The notes below the pieces were generated by a model that did not search any database, was not told the DNA's origin, and worked only from the letters and a program-made list of their open reading frames with translations. From assembly GCA_900544575.1 (NCBI GenBank), contig UQVO01000009.1, forward strand, positions 3,916 through 67,915: 64,000 nucleotides of DNA, written 5' to 3'. Positions within the stretch are counted from its first letter, which is position 1, and every line of letters begins with the position of its first letter. The position numbers and the translations under genes were made by a program. Origin of the DNA: an uncultured Eubacteriales bacterium (GTDB taxonomy: Bacteria; Bacillota; Clostridia; Christensenellales; CAG-917). Shown one piece after another: positions 27,389 through 34,840 of this stretch.

Positions 27389-27565
27389 GGATTATGCTAT
27401 TCAATGTACGTTCTTTTATTATATTATAGCAAATTTACGTAGCAAACGCAAGATTTTCAGGGCTCTGTCGGGCAAATCGTCGGGAAGCGCCCCTAGGATT
27501 TTCTTATACGGTTTGATTTCATGAACTTTTTGCGGTTATTCGTTCATTGAATAGCATATTTCATG
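27386..27565. repeat. candidate invertible promoter segment bounded by 25-bp inverted repeats
   Basis: The arms 27386-27410 and 27541-27565 match at 22 of 25 positions in inverted orientation, with an identical core TATGCTATTCAATG. Each arm is itself quasi-palindromic, built from half-sites of the form GTWCATNNAATA, as expected for tyrosine-recombinase crossover sites. The segment contains the promoter at 27423-27451, now pointing into the restriction operon, and a tyrosine recombinase gene begins 17 bases beyond the right arm. Recombination would turn the promoter away from the operon. The repeats are seen directly; inversion is inference. Confidence 0.55.
27423..27451 (-). promoter_or_regulatory. 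promoter facing the restriction operon
   Basis: On the minus strand TTGCGT (27446-27451) and TATAAT (27423-27428) are separated by 17 bases. It is the best promoter seen upstream of the operon and gives a leader of about 70 bases. It lies between the inverted repeats at 27386-27410 and 27541-27565. Confidence 0.65.
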
Positions 27566-27581
27566 TACGTCCTTTTTGTTT

Positions 27582-28496
27582 TCAAAGCAGCTTCCCGAGC
27601 TTATTCATCATATCGGTTTTATGCTCCATAAGAGAGTGAGCATAGCGGTTGAGCGTTATAGTCGGATTCTTGTGACCGAGAATCTCGGAGAGCGTTTTCA
27701 CATCCATGCCGCACTCTAAAGCGCGAGTAGCAAACGTATGTCGCAGGGAATGGAATCCCTTATGCGGAATCTTTAGTTTTTTCAGGAGCAATTCAAAACT
27801 CCGCTGGTAGGAACGAACGGAAACGGTACTTCCGTTTGCAGACACCACGGAGGGCGAATCGCTCCTTTTCTTCACGCTTCTGAGGATGGGCAGCAACTGT
27901 TTCGGCAACGGTATTATTCGGCGAGAAGTGGCGGTTTTCGGCTCGTCTATAATGAGCCCGTCTTTGCCGTCATGGCAGGACTTGGAAATGGTCAGTATGC
28001 CTTTCGTTAAGTCTATATCGCTCCATTGCAGGGCAATAAGCTCCCCGATACGTAGACCACTGTAAAGGCAGAGAATGATGCCATACAGTTTATCTTTCTT
28101 GCCGTTCAGGATCGCCTGTTCGATTTGCTTTTGCTCGGAAAGGGTAAAGCACTCTACGGGTTTTTCTTTGAGTTTCGGGCGTTTGAGTTTATCCGCCGTG
28201 TATTCCTTCGTAAGTCCCAAAAGATGTGCCGTTTTGAGCGAACTTTGAATGACGGAAATAATAGCGTTGACGCTGTTTGCAGACAATCCTTTGCCCGTCT
28301 TTTTATTGCCGTTCTGCAAAAGCTCTGTAATGAGCGGTTGAAGAATAAGCGGAGACAGGTCGTTCAGCTCTACACCGCCGATCTTGTCCTTGATATGTTG
28401 CTCGACGATGAGCTTATACCGCTCATAAGTCCGCACTTTTACGGACGGGCGGATGTAGTTTTCCAGCCATTGAATGAGCCAATCTATGTATTTCAT
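27582..28496 (-). CDS. tyrosine recombinase/integrase
   Basis: A 304-residue phage-integrase family protein. The N-terminal core-binding domain spans about residues 1-110. The catalytic residues are Arg149 (GLRIGEL), His249 and Arg252 (HSLRHTFATRA), His275 (GHKNPT) and Tyr285 (RYAHS). It lacks the N-terminal arm-binding domain usual for larger conjugative-element integrases. The ATG at 28496 follows GGAGGAG. The gene lies directly beside the inverted repeats upstream of the restriction operon, and a separate serine recombinase is available to mobilise the element, so a role in local inversion is plausible. Confidence 0.9.
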   Translation of the reverse strand: MKYIDWLIQWLENYIRPSVKVRTYERYKLIVEQHIKDKIGGVELNDLSPLILQPLITELLQNGNKKTGKGLSANSVNAIISVIQSSLKTAHLLGLTKEYTADKLKRPKLKEKPVECFTLSEQKQIEQAILNGKKDKLYGIILCLYSGLRIGELIALQWSDIDLTKGILTISKSCHDGKDGLIIDEPKTATSRRIIPLPKQLLPILRSVKKRSDSPSVVSANGSTVSVRSYQRSFELLLKKLKIPHKGFHSLRHTFATRALECGMDVKTLSEILGHKNPTITLNRYAHSLMEHKTDMMNKLGKLL

Positions 28497-28539
28497 TTCT
28501 CCTCCAAAACAGGTAATTTTTTGCAAATGGCAGTTAGGT

Positions 28540-28641
28540 GTGCGCTTGGCTTATATACAAGTCGGCGGCAAAGCTGACGGTGAGGCTGACGCCGCACCGT
28601 CACCCGCTCGCTGCGCTCGCGGGCGCCGAAGCCAAGCGCAC
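28540..28641. repeat. structured inverted-repeat region downstream of rep (candidate origin)
   Basis: GTGCGCTTGGCTT (28540-28552) and AAGCCAAGCGCAC (28629-28641) form a perfect 13-bp stem. The 76 bases between contain further stems such as GACGGTG/CACCGTC and a GC-rich CCCGC/GCGGG hairpin. It lies between the integrase and the HUH Rep gene, a typical place for a rolling-circle origin. The sequence shows structure only; origin function is inference. Confidence 0.45.
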
Positions 28642-28802
28642 GCCCGTAACGAATAAACAGAACAAAACCAAACGAAAGCACGGCGGCGCGGAGCCGTCCC
28701 CGCTAATCCGCTTTGGGGATCGGCTGCCGCTTTTCCCGCCGCGCATAGCTTTCTTTCATCGGGTTTTTATGTTGCTGTTTGTAGCCGTTACAGGACGGCG
28801 CG

Positions 28803-29798
28803 CTATGTAACTTTCGGAAGTTGCGCTATCACTTCGGGGCTCACCGTGCCGATATACTCTCCGTCATCCCAGCAGCTGAATTTGTCCGAAAGTATAAACT
28901 TCTTGTCGTTTTCCCCGTAGGGGCAGATGATGTCTTCGTCCATGACGTCCGTCACGAAGTAGCGATACAGCCCTCTGGAATAGACGAGTTTTTCACCCGT
29001 CTTTTCCAGATACTTCGTCAGATACCGTATCGCCTGCGGCACTTCGGACGAATGCTCTATAGGCTTGAAATCATTCCTCCCGAACTTCTTGCCGAAAAAG
29101 TCGTTCTGATAGGTCGTACGCATCTTCCGTGCTCGCGTATCGAAGTCCCGCACTTCCTCGTTCCTGCCGGGCAGCGTACCTTCGGGGATGTAGAATATTC
29201 CGTGGAAGTGCAGCCGCTTTGTTTCGGGAGCACGTTCCCATACGCCTATGTACAGCCAGCCTTTGCGCGAACTGAAATGCTGCAAGCACCTGCTCAATGT
29301 CTTCCGGAAACTTTCTTCGTCGTGCAGCTTGTCATCGAACGTGAAAGTTACGAAAAAATTGAAATGCTGCTGGTTAATCTTCCGCCACAGCCGCGATTTT
29401 CGGCAGACTATATTCCTGTGTTTCCGCTTGAGATTTTGCTCTACAAACTCCGCACACTGCTCTTCGCTCCCGAAGCAGGGCGTCATCTCCTTGCGGATAA
29501 ATTCCTGCCGCTCGTTCACTTCCATAGCTACGCTTTTTTGATACAGTTCCTCGAACAGTTCCTTGCGCGTCATACGCCATTCTTCGGATATCGCATCGGT
29601 TTTTCTCCGCTCCGCAGGGGCGGTGTCATTTCCGTCCGCATTTTCTGCGGATGCGGTTGCCGATCCCTCGGCTTGTCCCTTGACGGCTATCACTTCTTCG
29701 GGAGCCTTGCGGCGTTTCTTCGCATAAGGGTTAGGTTTGTAAGGGATCCCGATATAATGTCCTCCGTCCGAATAGACTTTTACTTTGCCATACGGCAT
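28803..29798 (-). CDS. HUH-type rolling-circle replication protein
   Basis: A 331-residue protein. FFVTFTFDD at 148-156, then KRLHFHGIFY with the metal-binding HFH at 197-199, and RYLTKYLEK with candidate nucleophile Tyr259 or Tyr263, give the HUH replication-initiator order. It resembles the ORF2/G2P-like replication-associated family. The first 75 residues are a low-complexity Ala/Glu-rich segment. GGAGG precedes the ATG. It probably nicks and restarts replication of the mobile element. Confidence 0.75.
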   Translation of the reverse strand: MPYGKVKVYSDGGHYIGIPYKPNPYAKKRRKAPEEVIAVKGQAEGSATASAENADGNDTAPAERRKTDAISEEWRMTRKELFEELYQKSVAMEVNERQEFIRKEMTPCFGSEEQCAEFVEQNLKRKHRNIVCRKSRLWRKINQQHFNFFVTFTFDDKLHDEESFRKTLSRCLQHFSSRKGWLYIGVWERAPETKRLHFHGIFYIPEGTLPGRNEEVRDFDTRARKMRTTYQNDFFGKKFGRNDFKPIEHSSEVPQAIRYLTKYLEKTGEKLVYSRGLYRYFVTDVMDEDIICPYGENDKKFILSDKFSCWDDGEYIGTVSPEVIAQLPKVT

Positions 29799-29932
29799 AC
29801 TTGTATCCTCCTTTGAATAAAAATGAATTTCTGCTCTTCATTTCTTCCGAGGCGGATGAGAGTTATAACTTCATTTTCACATACGGAATTACGGCAGCCG
29901 CTTTGCCACGCGCTATGTTCCGTCCGCATGTC

Positions 29933-30094
29933 TCACTTGCTTTCATTCATCTTTTCCAAATATTCGTTCATCCGCATTTCCAGAGAAGAAACGAAGAGGC
30001 CGTACTCGTCCTCGGTCATGTGCTCAATGTCGGGCTTGCCCACTACAAAGACTTTGATGCCGAGAGGGTTTCTTTTGACCTCTATCTCTTCCAA
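29933..30094 (-). CDS. small hypothetical protein with TTG start
   Basis: A 53-residue frame containing IEVKRNPLGIKVFVVGKPDI and ending EYLEKMNESK. The start is a TTG at 30094 placed eight bases after a perfect GGAGG; an earlier in-frame stop excludes a longer form. It lies between two codirectional genes of the element and is probably part of the rep operon. No family recognised. Confidence 0.55.
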   Translation of the reverse strand: MEEIEVKRNPLGIKVFVVGKPDIEHMTEDEYGLFVSSLEMRMNEYLEKMNESK

Positions 30095-30177
30095 TCACAT
30101 CACCTCCTTTCAGATAAAATTTGTTTTGTCAGTCCTTGTACGTTACGGGGCTTTCAGCCGCGCAAAGCATTTGTTTG

Positions 30178-30486
30178 TCATGCCGCTTCCCTCCTTTTTG
30201 ATATATTCTCTCGGAGATACTCCAAAAGTTTCTTGTTTTTCATGCGGACATACTCGCAGGAGTAATTGAGTTCTTCCGCCGCGGCCTCCTGCGTCAGCCC
30301 CATGACGTAAAGTTCGAAGTAGATCCTGTATAAATCAAGAGGGGCGTCGCGGATGACCTCCGCGTAAGATCTCACGAGATCCGCCGTTTTGTGCGGAAGG
30401 ACTTGAAAGGCAGCGTCCATCTTCGCCTTGTCCGCATAATACAGGCGAATGGTTTTCAGTTCTTTTCGGATCTCTTCCGTCGTCAT
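30178..30486 (-). CDS. small HTH (sigma-region-4-like) protein
   Basis: A 102-residue protein. Its C-terminal half, LYVMGLTQEAAAEELNYSCE followed by a basic helix, is a helix-turn-helix similar to sigma region 4. The ATG has GGAGGAA upstream. It is the first gene of the minus-strand element operon that continues with the small TTG-start ORF and the Rep gene, and is divergent from the serine recombinase. It may control element genes. Confidence 0.65.
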   Translation of the reverse strand: MTTEEIRKELKTIRLYYADKAKMDAAFQVLPHKTADLVRSYAEVIRDAPLDLYRIYFELYVMGLTQEAAAEELNYSCEYVRMKNKKLLEYLRENISKRREAA

Positions 30487-30970
30487 GGCGTTCCTCCCGC
30501 TATCTTTTCTTTCACTCTATCAGGGTATGTCGCAAGCTTTTTGCGACTTTCAAGAAATTTTTATCAGCCAAATAGGAAGACTATTTTCCTATTTGAAAAA
30601 ATTTTTGCTTATTTTTCTACCATGCCGAACGATCGCATGAATGCGCCTTCTGCCTTTCGTCTTCGGGATGTTGGGAGAGCGGCTTTGTCCGTCAAAGGCG
30701 CGCGGCAATTTTGAGAAAACCATAAATGAGAAAACACAGACAAAATTCCCTCGCGTCCCTTGCGGGCAGACCTTTGACAGACCGCGCTTCGCTCTCCCGT
30801 TTCGGTCGCGCCGAAAGGCAGAAAAGACGTGCCGAAACAATACCTGTTCCGTTGGGATTTTTTACCGGTACGTTGGGAAACGGATGGGAAACACTACACT
30901 CCCCGTGCCTGTTCGCCCCTGCCGTAAAGGCGTATGCTGTAAGCAAAAAATTCAGGAGGAATAACCACCA
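30487..30970. other. control region between the HTH gene and the serine recombinase
   Basis: About 480 bases with no convincing gene. An 82-codon plus-strand frame (30726-30974) lacks a ribosome site and recognisable content. Serine-recombinase elements often keep their attP next to the recombinase gene, so an attachment site may lie here or after 32518, but I cannot locate it. Confidence 0.4.
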
Positions 30971-32518
30971 ATGAAAACAGCGGTCATCTATGCCAGATAT
31001 TCATCTGACAGCCAGACGGAGCAATCCATCGAAGGACAAGTCCGAGTCTGTAAACAGTTCGCGGAAAAGAACGATTTGCTCATTGTGGACAGCTACATAG
31101 ACAGAGCGACCACGGGAACAAACGACAATCGTGCGGCATTTCAGCAAATGCTGCGAGACAGCAAAAAAGCCCAATGGGGCGCGGTCATCGTTTATAAATT
31201 AGATAGGTTCGCCCGCAACAAATACGAATCCGTCGTCAACCGCAAGAAACTCAAAGACAACGGCGTGGAACTCGTTTCCGCTATGGAGAATATTCCCGAC
31301 ACGCCGGAAGGAAAGCTCTTTCTCGCAGTTATAGAGGGCTTCAACGAATACTTCTCGGAAGACCTCAAACAAAAAGTCAACCGCGGTTTACGGGAAAGCT
31401 GGCTCAAAGGCAACGCCACGGGCGGGCATCCGCCTTTCGGATATGTCATCAAAGACAAGAAATACATCATAGACGAAGCAGAGGCAGAGGTCGTGCGCGA
31501 GATATTCATGAAATACGCGCAGGGTTATAAAGCCGTCGCCATCGCCGAAGATCTGAAAGCGCGGAATGTTCGCCGCAAGTGCGGAAAGCATATAAACCAC
31601 AAATACGTCTATGTCATCCTGCACGACAAACGCTACATCGGAGAAGTTACTCATCAGGGAACAACTTATTACAACATCTTTCCGCCCATCATCGCAAAGG
31701 AGGTCTGGAACCAAGTGGACGCAATCAATCGGGAAAACAAAATTTCACCCAGCCGCAAGAAAGAGATCTTCGACTACATACTCTCGGGAAAGCTCATCTG
31801 CGGAAACTGTAAACACCGCATGAGCGGAGAAAGCGGCACATCGCGCAACGGAGAGATACACTATTACTATGTCTGTCTCTCAAAACGGCGCGGAAAGGCG
31901 GACTGCGATTGTAAAGCCGTCAAAAAGCAAGAGTTAGAAGATTATGTCATCGACGCTACCGTCTCTATGTTGCAACGGAACAGCATCATCACGAAAATTG
32001 CGGAAACCATTGTAAAAGTGCATGAAAAAATAATGCGGGACAATTCAGGATTGCAAATCCTCATCAAGAAGAGAGACGAAGCAAAACGAGCAGCCGGCAA
32101 CATCGTGAAAGCCATTGAACAAGGCATCATTATGGATTTTACGAAAGACAGGTTGGCGGCGTTGCAGGAAGAATTGAACAGGCTGGACATCGAGATAAAC
32201 AAGGAATCGCAGAAAACATATGCCCACGTCACCGTGGAGGACGTGGAAAAGTATCTGCTTTCCAAAGTCTTCAAAGACCCGGACGACATCAAGACACGAA
32301 AACTGCTCGTAAACACCTTTATCCGCGACATCCTTTGGTACGGCGACCACATTGTCATCACCTACAACTTCCAAGAGTATGCTACGACGGACAGGTTCTG
32401 CAAATCCTATGTCGAGCAATTAGAAAAGCAGGTCGGGGAGGCTTCCCGATCTGCTTCTTCTTTCCCTCTCGGTTCGTACAAATTCCGGCACTCTGCACCA
32501 AAAAACTCCTCTTATTGA
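30971..32518 (+). CDS. large serine recombinase
   Basis: A 515-residue site-specific recombinase. The catalytic domain starts VIYARYSSDSQTEQS with the nucleophile at about Ser11 and includes YKLDRFARN. The recombinase domain has PPFGYVI, the zinc ribbon has LICGNCKHRM and a later DCDCK, and a coiled-coil segment follows near residue 370. AGGAGGAATAACC precedes the ATG. It is at the right end of the accessory region and points outward, the usual place for an integrase, so it is the best candidate for the element's integration enzyme. Confidence 0.93.
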   Translation: MKTAVIYARYSSDSQTEQSIEGQVRVCKQFAEKNDLLIVDSYIDRATTGTNDNRAAFQQMLRDSKKAQWGAVIVYKLDRFARNKYESVVNRKKLKDNGVELVSAMENIPDTPEGKLFLAVIEGFNEYFSEDLKQKVNRGLRESWLKGNATGGHPPFGYVIKDKKYIIDEAEAEVVREIFMKYAQGYKAVAIAEDLKARNVRRKCGKHINHKYVYVILHDKRYIGEVTHQGTTYYNIFPPIIAKEVWNQVDAINRENKISPSRKKEIFDYILSGKLICGNCKHRMSGESGTSRNGEIHYYYVCLSKRRGKADCDCKAVKKQELEDYVIDATVSMLQRNSIITKIAETIVKVHEKIMRDNSGLQILIKKRDEAKRAAGNIVKAIEQGIIMDFTKDRLAALQEELNRLDIEINKESQKTYAHVTVEDVEKYLLSKVFKDPDDIKTRKLLVNTFIRDILWYGDHIVITYNFQEYATTDRFCKSYVEQLEKQVGEASRSASSFPLGSYKFRHSAPKNSSY

Positions 32519-32530
32519 GGAGTTTTTCTT
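32501..32530 (+). terminator. terminator at the end of the serine recombinase gene
   Basis: AAAAACTCCTC (32501-32511) and GAGGAGTTTTT (32517-32527) form an 11-bp stem that overlaps the stop codon of the recombinase and ends in Ts. Confidence 0.85.
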
Positions 32531-32652
32531 TTCCGAGGTGTCCCTCTCATCTTTCGCTGACGCGAGCGCGGAAATGCCGGCTGACAATTCCGTCGCGGTG
32601 CAGAACGTATCGGCAACGGAATCGGGACGGTTTAACCGTAGTCGGCGGGCGA

Positions 32653-33348
32653 TTAAAGTTTCCGTTTCAGGTAGTAGGCGGTGCAATCGTCGACGCAAAG
32701 GCAGCCGAGGATGCCGCCGAGGTAGACGCCCGTGTCGATATGAATTTTGCAGTAATCGCGGATGTCGCGGCTGCACGCGGCTTCTTCGCTGCGCGGATAA
32801 AACAAAAATCTGTCGTCACCCGAAATGTTTCTCACGGGCGTATGCCCGAAAACTATACATTTCGCATCCCGCGGGAACACATCCTTGCCGTTGAGCGCGC
32901 GCGAATAAACGAATTCCTCATAAGGCGTTTCGGAAAAAGGCAGCACCGCTCCGCTCTCATCCATCCCCACGGAAGCGTGAACGCCGATGAAGTCCTCTTC
33001 CTCGAAATAAAGAGGCAGGGAGTCCAGCCAATCCACGATATCGAAGCTCATATCTTTGCCGTCCCCCGGGAAATAGCGGCGCAAGGCGTCCGACACTTCG
33101 TCGAAATCGCCGTCGGAATTTTTCATCAGCCCGTGATACGCTTTCAGGAAATCGCACTCGTGATTGCCGAGTATGCAATGTATGTTCGGCACGTTGCGCA
33201 GAAGGTTGCAAAGCGCGACCGTGTCGTTTCCCTTGTCCGTCATATCTCCGAGCACGAAAAGCTCGTCGCTGTCGGAAAATTTCACATATTCCATCAGCCG
33301 ACAAAACAAATCGTATTCTCCGTGGATGTCAGAAATGCAGTACCTCAT
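32653..33348 (-). CDS. calcineurin-like metallophosphatase (Ser/Thr phosphatase family)
   Basis: A 231-residue phosphoesterase. The metal-binding motifs are MRYCISDIHGEYD at the N-terminus, VLGDMTDKG, ILGNHECDFL and IVFGHTPVRN, in the order of PPP-type bacterial phosphatases. The open frame extends upstream to 33531, but a good promoter ends at 33383, so the ATG at 33348 is preferred; it also matches the usual family start. It is the first backbone gene to the right of the mobile region. Confidence 0.9.
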   Translation of the reverse strand: MRYCISDIHGEYDLFCRLMEYVKFSDSDELFVLGDMTDKGNDTVALCNLLRNVPNIHCILGNHECDFLKAYHGLMKNSDGDFDEVSDALRRYFPGDGKDMSFDIVDWLDSLPLYFEEEDFIGVHASVGMDESGAVLPFSETPYEEFVYSRALNGKDVFPRDAKCIVFGHTPVRNISGDDRFLFYPRSEEAACSRDIRDYCKIHIDTGVYLGGILGCLCVDDCTAYYLKRKL

Positions 33349-33382
33349 CTTTATAAGCAATGAAACATCATACTTCGGTTTC

Positions 33383-33411
33383 ATTATAATGAACTCTGTC
33401 GGGTTTTTCAA
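33383..33411 (-). promoter_or_regulatory. promoter of the metallophosphatase gene
   Basis: On the minus strand TTGAAA (33406-33411) and TATAAT (33383-33388) are separated by 17 bases, 35 bases before the start codon. Confidence 0.7.
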
Positions 33412-33529
33412 TGCGACTTGCTCAAAACGGCGGCAAGTCAACGGAATTGCAAACAAGCCGGCAGCTGCGGCATCACGCGCCGACCGCACGGGAAACCGAA
33501 ACTTCATAAGACAGAACGCCGAAAAAAGC

Positions 33530-33559
33530 AAAAGCGGTATCGCATAAGATACCGCTTTT
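33530..33559 (-). terminator. terminator after the tRNA pair
   Basis: AAAAGCGGTATC and GATACCGCTTTT form a 12-bp stem with a six-base loop. On the minus strand it follows the tRNA-Cys 3' end and ends in Ts. Confidence 0.8.
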
Positions 33560-33563
33560 CGTT

Positions 33564-33638
33564 TGGAGGCACCATCCGGATTTGAACCGGAGAATGAGGG
33601 TTTTGCAGACCCTTGCCTTACCTCTTGGCTATGGTGCC
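33564..33638 (-). tRNA. tRNA-Cys(GCA)
   Basis: The acceptor stem GGCACCA/TGGTGCC, anticodon loop CTGCAAA with anticodon GCA, a T arm with GGTTCAAATCC, and an encoded CCA are all present. It is the second tRNA of a two-gene transcript. Confidence 0.97.
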
Positions 33639-33645
33639 GTTCATT

Positions 33646-33720
33646 TGGAGCGGGAGACGGGATTCGGACCCGCGACTTTCACCTTGGCAAGGTGACACTC
33701 TACCACTGAGTCACTCCCGC
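33646..33720 (-). tRNA. tRNA-Gly(GCC)
   Basis: The acceptor stem GCGGGAG/CTCCCGC, anticodon loop TTGCCAA with anticodon GCC, T arm GCGGG-TCCGAAT-CCCGT and an encoded CCA are present. It is separated from tRNA-Cys by seven bases. Confidence 0.97.
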
Positions 33721-33730
33721 GCGCTTTATC

Positions 33731-33759
33731 AATATATCAAAAGGACGCCGTTTTGGCAA
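33731..33759 (-). promoter_or_regulatory. promoter of the tRNA-Gly/tRNA-Cys unit
   Basis: On the minus strand TTGCCA (33754-33759) and TATATT (33731-33736) are separated by 17 bases, ten bases before tRNA-Gly. Confidence 0.7.
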
Positions 33760-33787
33760 CCGATTTTTCAAAATAAAGCCGTTCGGG

Positions 33788-34585
33788 TCAATTTTTGCGT
33801 ATGCGGAGTTGCTCGGCAAACGCCGCGAGCTCTTCGCCGAAAGGAAGACCCCCCGCGCACCTCACCGCTCTTTCGGTGCACTCGTCGAGGAGTTTGCGTC
33901 CGCGCTCCGCGCCAATGACGGCGACGAGAGAATTTTCCTCGCCCTCGTCGAGCAGGTCGTCCGCAATCTGAAATCCGAGTCCGAGCGCCCCGGCATACTC
34001 CGCGATAAGGCGGATTTGCTTGTCGTCCGCGCCCGCGACCGTTGCGCCCGCGACAAAAGCGGCTCTGATGAGCGCGCCCGTCTTCAACGCATACATTTTG
34101 CGGAATTCCTCTTCCGTGCGCATTCCGGCAAGGTCGTACACCTGCCCTCTCACCATATCTTCGGCGGCTTTGGTCATCACCGCCGCCGCGGCGGCATATT
34201 TTCTTCCGAACTGCACCGCTCCCGACGCCAGCACCTGCGCGGCGCGGCTGAGCAACGCGTCGCCGACGAGTATTGCGGCGGCTTCGCCGAACTTCTTGTG
34301 CACGGTAAGACGTCCGCGGCGGTAATCGTCGTTGTCCATTGCGGGCAGGTCGTCGTGCACGAGCGAATAGCTGTGCACAAGCTCTATCGCGCCCGCGAGA
34401 CTCAGCACCTCGTCGAGAGGCGGCGCGGCGGACACCGAAGCCGCTCCGAGATATACTCCGACGGGACGCACGCGCTTTCCTCCGCCGAAACAGGCGTAGC
34501 GCATAGCGTCGTCAAACTCCTCCGAGCCGTCGAACAGCGTGGAAAAACACTTTTCGAAAAGCGCGCGGAAATCCGAAACGTTCAT
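33788..34585 (-). CDS. ispA: farnesyl/geranyl diphosphate synthase
   Basis: A 265-residue polyprenyl synthase. The first Asp-rich motif is HDDLPAMDNDDYRRG and the second is GLGFQIADDLLDE. The spacing of the first motif (DDxxxxD) is bacterial FPP synthase-like. It ends the asp23-nusB-xseA-xseB-ispA operon and overlaps xseB by four bases, the arrangement known from Bacillus. No dxs follows; instead the tRNA-Gly/Cys pair lies downstream. Confidence 0.94.
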   Translation of the reverse strand: MNVSDFRALFEKCFSTLFDGSEEFDDAMRYACFGGGKRVRPVGVYLGAASVSAAPPLDEVLSLAGAIELVHSYSLVHDDLPAMDNDDYRRGRLTVHKKFGEAAAILVGDALLSRAAQVLASGAVQFGRKYAAAAAVMTKAAEDMVRGQVYDLAGMRTEEEFRKMYALKTGALIRAAFVAGATVAGADDKQIRLIAEYAGALGLGFQIADDLLDEGEENSLVAVIGAERGRKLLDECTERAVRCAGGLPFGEELAAFAEQLRIRKN

Positions 34586-34809
34586 TTTTCCAAAGTGAAT
34601 TCCTCGGTGATTTTGTCCAAATCCCCGACGAGGAGTTCCAGCTTGCCCTTTTCCGCTTTGAGTTCGGAAATGCAGAGTTTGGTGAGCTCTATCCCCTTGG
34701 AAAACGCCGCTATCGCCTCGTCGAGCGGCACGTCGCTTTCCAGCTTTCTGACAAGCGCTTCGAGCTGTGCCAGATTGTCTTCGAATTTGTTCATTTTTTC
34801 ATCAGCCAT
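34582..34809 (-). CDS. xseB: exodeoxyribonuclease VII small subunit
   Basis: A 75-residue helical protein with FEDNLAQLEALVRKLESDV and PLDEAIAAFSKGIELTKLC, the family signature. It binds XseA to form exonuclease VII. The ATG at 34809 follows GGAGG by four bases. An upstream extension has no ribosome site. Its frame begins 32 bases after xseA ends. Confidence 0.94.
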   Translation of the reverse strand: MADEKMNKFEDNLAQLEALVRKLESDVPLDEAIAAFSKGIELTKLCISELKAEKGKLELLVGDLDKITEEFTLEK

Positions 34810-34840
34810 ACAGCCTCCGTCCGCACGAGATGCGGAACAC

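Noticed and set aside
29780..29929. 49-codon ORF (MRTEHSAWQSG start) between the small TTG-start gene and rep
   Set aside because: No good ribosome site and it overlaps the rep start by 19 bases; possible but unsupported.
30726..30974. 82-codon ORF before the serine recombinase
   Set aside because: No ribosome site, composition unlike a protein, overlap with the recombinase start region.
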